Shown: in pieces, positions 15,231-16,292 of the stretch
Layout of the letters: each line of letters opens with the position of its first letter
How positions within the stretch are numbered: position 1 is the first letter of the stretch
Origin: Prevotellaceae bacterium
Lineage (GTDB): Bacteria > Bacteroidota > Bacteroidia > Bacteroidales > Paludibacteraceae
Assembly: GCA_031270425.1 (NCBI GenBank)
Contig: JAISXQ010000274.1
Location: 1 to 16,292 of the forward strand
DNA length: 16,292 nt
Direction: 5' to 3'
Program-made: the position numbers and the translations under genes
The notes under the pieces: generated by a model
Told to the model about the DNA's origin: nothing
The model's database searches: none
Seen by the model: the letters and a program-made list of their open reading frames with translations, nothing else

Positions 15231-15269
15231 CAAAGATATAAGACTTTCTTATACCGATAATTATCGGTA
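15231..15269 (-). promoter_or_regulatory. Predicted pepD promoter with an 18-bp palindrome at the -33 position
   Basis: TATCTTTG (15238-15231, minus strand) is a perfect -7 box, but no TTTG is found 19 bp upstream. That position lies inside TACCGATAATTATCGGTA (15252-15269), an 18-bp perfect palindrome. A regulator bound there would contact the polymerase region directly. I do not recognise the motif, and its position at -33 fits either an activator replacing a weak box or a repressor. Confidence 0.5.
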
Positions 15270-15300
15270 ACTTTTCCAATAAATTAAGGATAAGTGCCTT

Positions 15301-15635
15301 TTATAATTGTTTGTTACATATTATTTTGAGGGCATAAAGATAATAAAAATTTCGGTTGTTATTCCAACCACAGGCGTCAAAAGAGGTTTTGAAAAAGTTT
15401 TTCGGAACAGGCGATGGTTTCTTCACATATCTGAATTTCCATATTCCGTTCAAGGAGACAAGCATAGGAGATTTTTTCCCTGCTTCGGCGTCCGAAAGCG
15501 ACGGATAATGCGTACAGGTAGCATACGCCTTTTCTGTGTTCTGATGCGTAATGGACTATCCTGCCAAACATCTGTTTTCGCGTGTAAGATGAAGGGTGTG
15601 AAAAGAAAAACCGATACAGTTAGATATTTAAATAA
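15301..15635 (-). pseudogene. Remnant of a GH2 beta-galactosidase gene, N-terminal part only
   Basis: Two minus-strand frames join into the start of a GH2 beta-galactosidase. The first frame reads a signal-peptide-like VSVFLFTPFILHA, then KTDVWQDSPLRI up to about 15544. After one missing base near 15542 the second frame reads NTEKAYAT (15540-15517), THYPSLSDAEAGKKSP, SLNGIWKF (15456-15433), RYVKKPSPVPKNFF and TSFDACGW (ending 15364). These follow the order of GH2 N-termini (NTE-AHAT, YPS, SLNG-WKF, FD--GW). The PSNWE block expected next is absent; an A/T-rich tail ends at a TAA (15303-15301). No ATG precedes the signal peptide, and roughly 90% of the usual gene of about 1000 codons is gone. 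It follows the GH42-like gene after about 45 bp, so it was probably its operon partner. Confidence 0.8.
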
Positions 15636-15681
15636 CTCGTTATTGGGAGTATAAATTACAAATGCTAACTAATTGATGAAT

Positions 15682-16292
15682 TTATTTCCATTCCAAAACA
15701 ATTGTTTCTTCGGGGTGAATGCTAAGTTTATTTCCCGTAATTTTTCCCGCTTTATCCGAAAATATAATTCCTGCTTTTAGCCCTGGAGCGTATATCTTAA
15801 CATCTTTCTTTTTTCCACTTTTGTTTATGACAACCGACAGGTAGGACGTGCCGTTATACATTGTCTGCATAAACATACTTTTTTCATATTTTTCGAAACG
15901 TACAGGAATTTGAGGTTTCAATTCTCCAATTAATAATTTTGAAAGATTTTCCCCGCTTCCGTTACGTCGTGCGCCGAGTCCCATCAAGGAAGGAATCCAT
16001 ACGGTTTCCCCCTTGCCGAATTTATTCCTGCTTGCTGTTACATAGTCATTTTCTGTTGAAAAGACTTGTCCTCCGGTATTGAGAATATATCCTTTCCACA
16101 AATGAACAGGCAACGTATATTTTATATTCATATTAAAATCGCCCGGAATACATTTTATTTCCCTGATCGTTCCGCCAAACACATCCCGCAACGGAAAACC
16201 CGTATTAAAAAGGCTCAGCATATTTTCATCGTAAAATCCAGTCAGTCCTTCAACAAAGAGCTTTCCTCCTTTTTTCACAAAGTTACGAATAT
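15682..16292 (-). CDS. Beta-galactosidase-like glycoside hydrolase (GH42-type C-terminal part), partial
   Basis: The 3' end of a larger gene. The frame stays open to the window edge, reading IRNFVKKGGKLFVEG, so the GTG at 16278 is an internal Val codon and not a start. About 202 residues are present. KGGKLFVEGLTGFYDEN, then PLRDVFGGTIREIKCIPGD and NKFGKGETVWIPSLMGLGAR, resemble the glutamine-amidotransferase-like trimerisation domain of GH42 beta-galactosidases. The final 60-70 residues form a small beta-rich C-terminal domain ending IVLEWK. The catalytic barrel lies outside the window, so the exact family and activity cannot be checked. The GH2 remnant next to it supports a galactoside-related locus. 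It is transcribed towards that remnant and pepD. Confidence 0.72.
   Translation of the reverse strand, partial: IRNFVKKGGKLFVEGLTGFYDENMLSLFNTGFPLRDVFGGTIREIKCIPGDFNMNIKYTLPVHLWKGYILNTGGQVFSTENDYVTASRNKFGKGETVWIPSLMGLGARRNGSGENLSKLLIGELKPQIPVRFEKYEKSMFMQTMYNGTSYLSVVINKSGKKKDVKIYAPGLKAGIIFSDKAGKITGNKLSIHPEETIVLEWK

Noticed and set aside
15307..15654. Plus-strand frame of 115 codons and a minus-strand frame of 64 codons (15571-15377) in the pepD upstream region.
   Set aside because: Both are out of frame with the GH2 remnant, which explains the coding-like composition of the stretch.
1..16292. Search for tRNA, rRNA, CRISPR arrays, transposase genes, and phage or defence genes.
   Set aside because: No cloverleaf, spaced direct repeats, transposase motif or phage gene was seen. 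The only mobile-type feature is the non-coding palindromic element at 946-1113.

Overview
The window looks like Bacteroidota, most likely the order Bacteroidales. It holds an adjacent SusC/SusD pair, promoters of the Bacteroidota type (-33 TTTG-like, 19 bp, -7 TAnnTTTG), start codons without Shine-Dalgarno sequences, and an rpmH/pepD context. Three secreted enzymes end in type IX secretion (T9SS) C-terminal domains, which points to a T9SS-bearing lineage rather than Bacteroides itself. Every gene I can support lies on the minus strand, so transcription runs from high to low coordinates.

Region 1 (16292-15301) is the end of a glycosidase locus. A beta-galactosidase-like CDS (GH42-type C-terminal part) is cut by the window edge. 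It is followed by a previously masked pseudogene: about the first 90 codons of a GH2 beta-galactosidase with no start codon, one frameshift and loss of everything after the N-terminal region.

Region 2 (15269-13250) is housekeeping. It holds pepD (M20C aminoacyl-histidine dipeptidase) with a -7 box and a perfect 18-bp palindrome upstream, then rpmH (ribosomal protein L34, 52 aa) with a near-ideal promoter and two hairpins that probably terminate it.

Region 3 (13100-1156) is a polysaccharide utilization locus (PUL) in one apparent operon with gaps of 78, 39, 18, 7 and 4 bp: susC, susD, a surface lipoprotein with three IPT/TIG-like domains, a pectate-lyase-superfamily beta-helix protein, a multidomain esterase, and a PL6 lyase of the alginate lyase/chondroitinase B family. 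The three enzymes carry T9SS tails, SusD and the TIG protein are lipoproteins, and SusC is the TonB-dependent importer. The set fits capture and cleavage of a uronate polymer that may be O-acetylated, with alginate the leading guess.

Region 4 (1113-44) holds a palindromic MITE-like element and a FadR-type GntR regulator. A 17-bp block (one difference) containing TAATTTTG fused to the palindromic operator TTGGTYGACCAA occurs in both the regulator promoter and the susC promoter, where the operator is duplicated in tandem. This argues that the regulator represses itself and the PUL. The operator resembles those of hexuronate regulators such as UxuR/ExuR.
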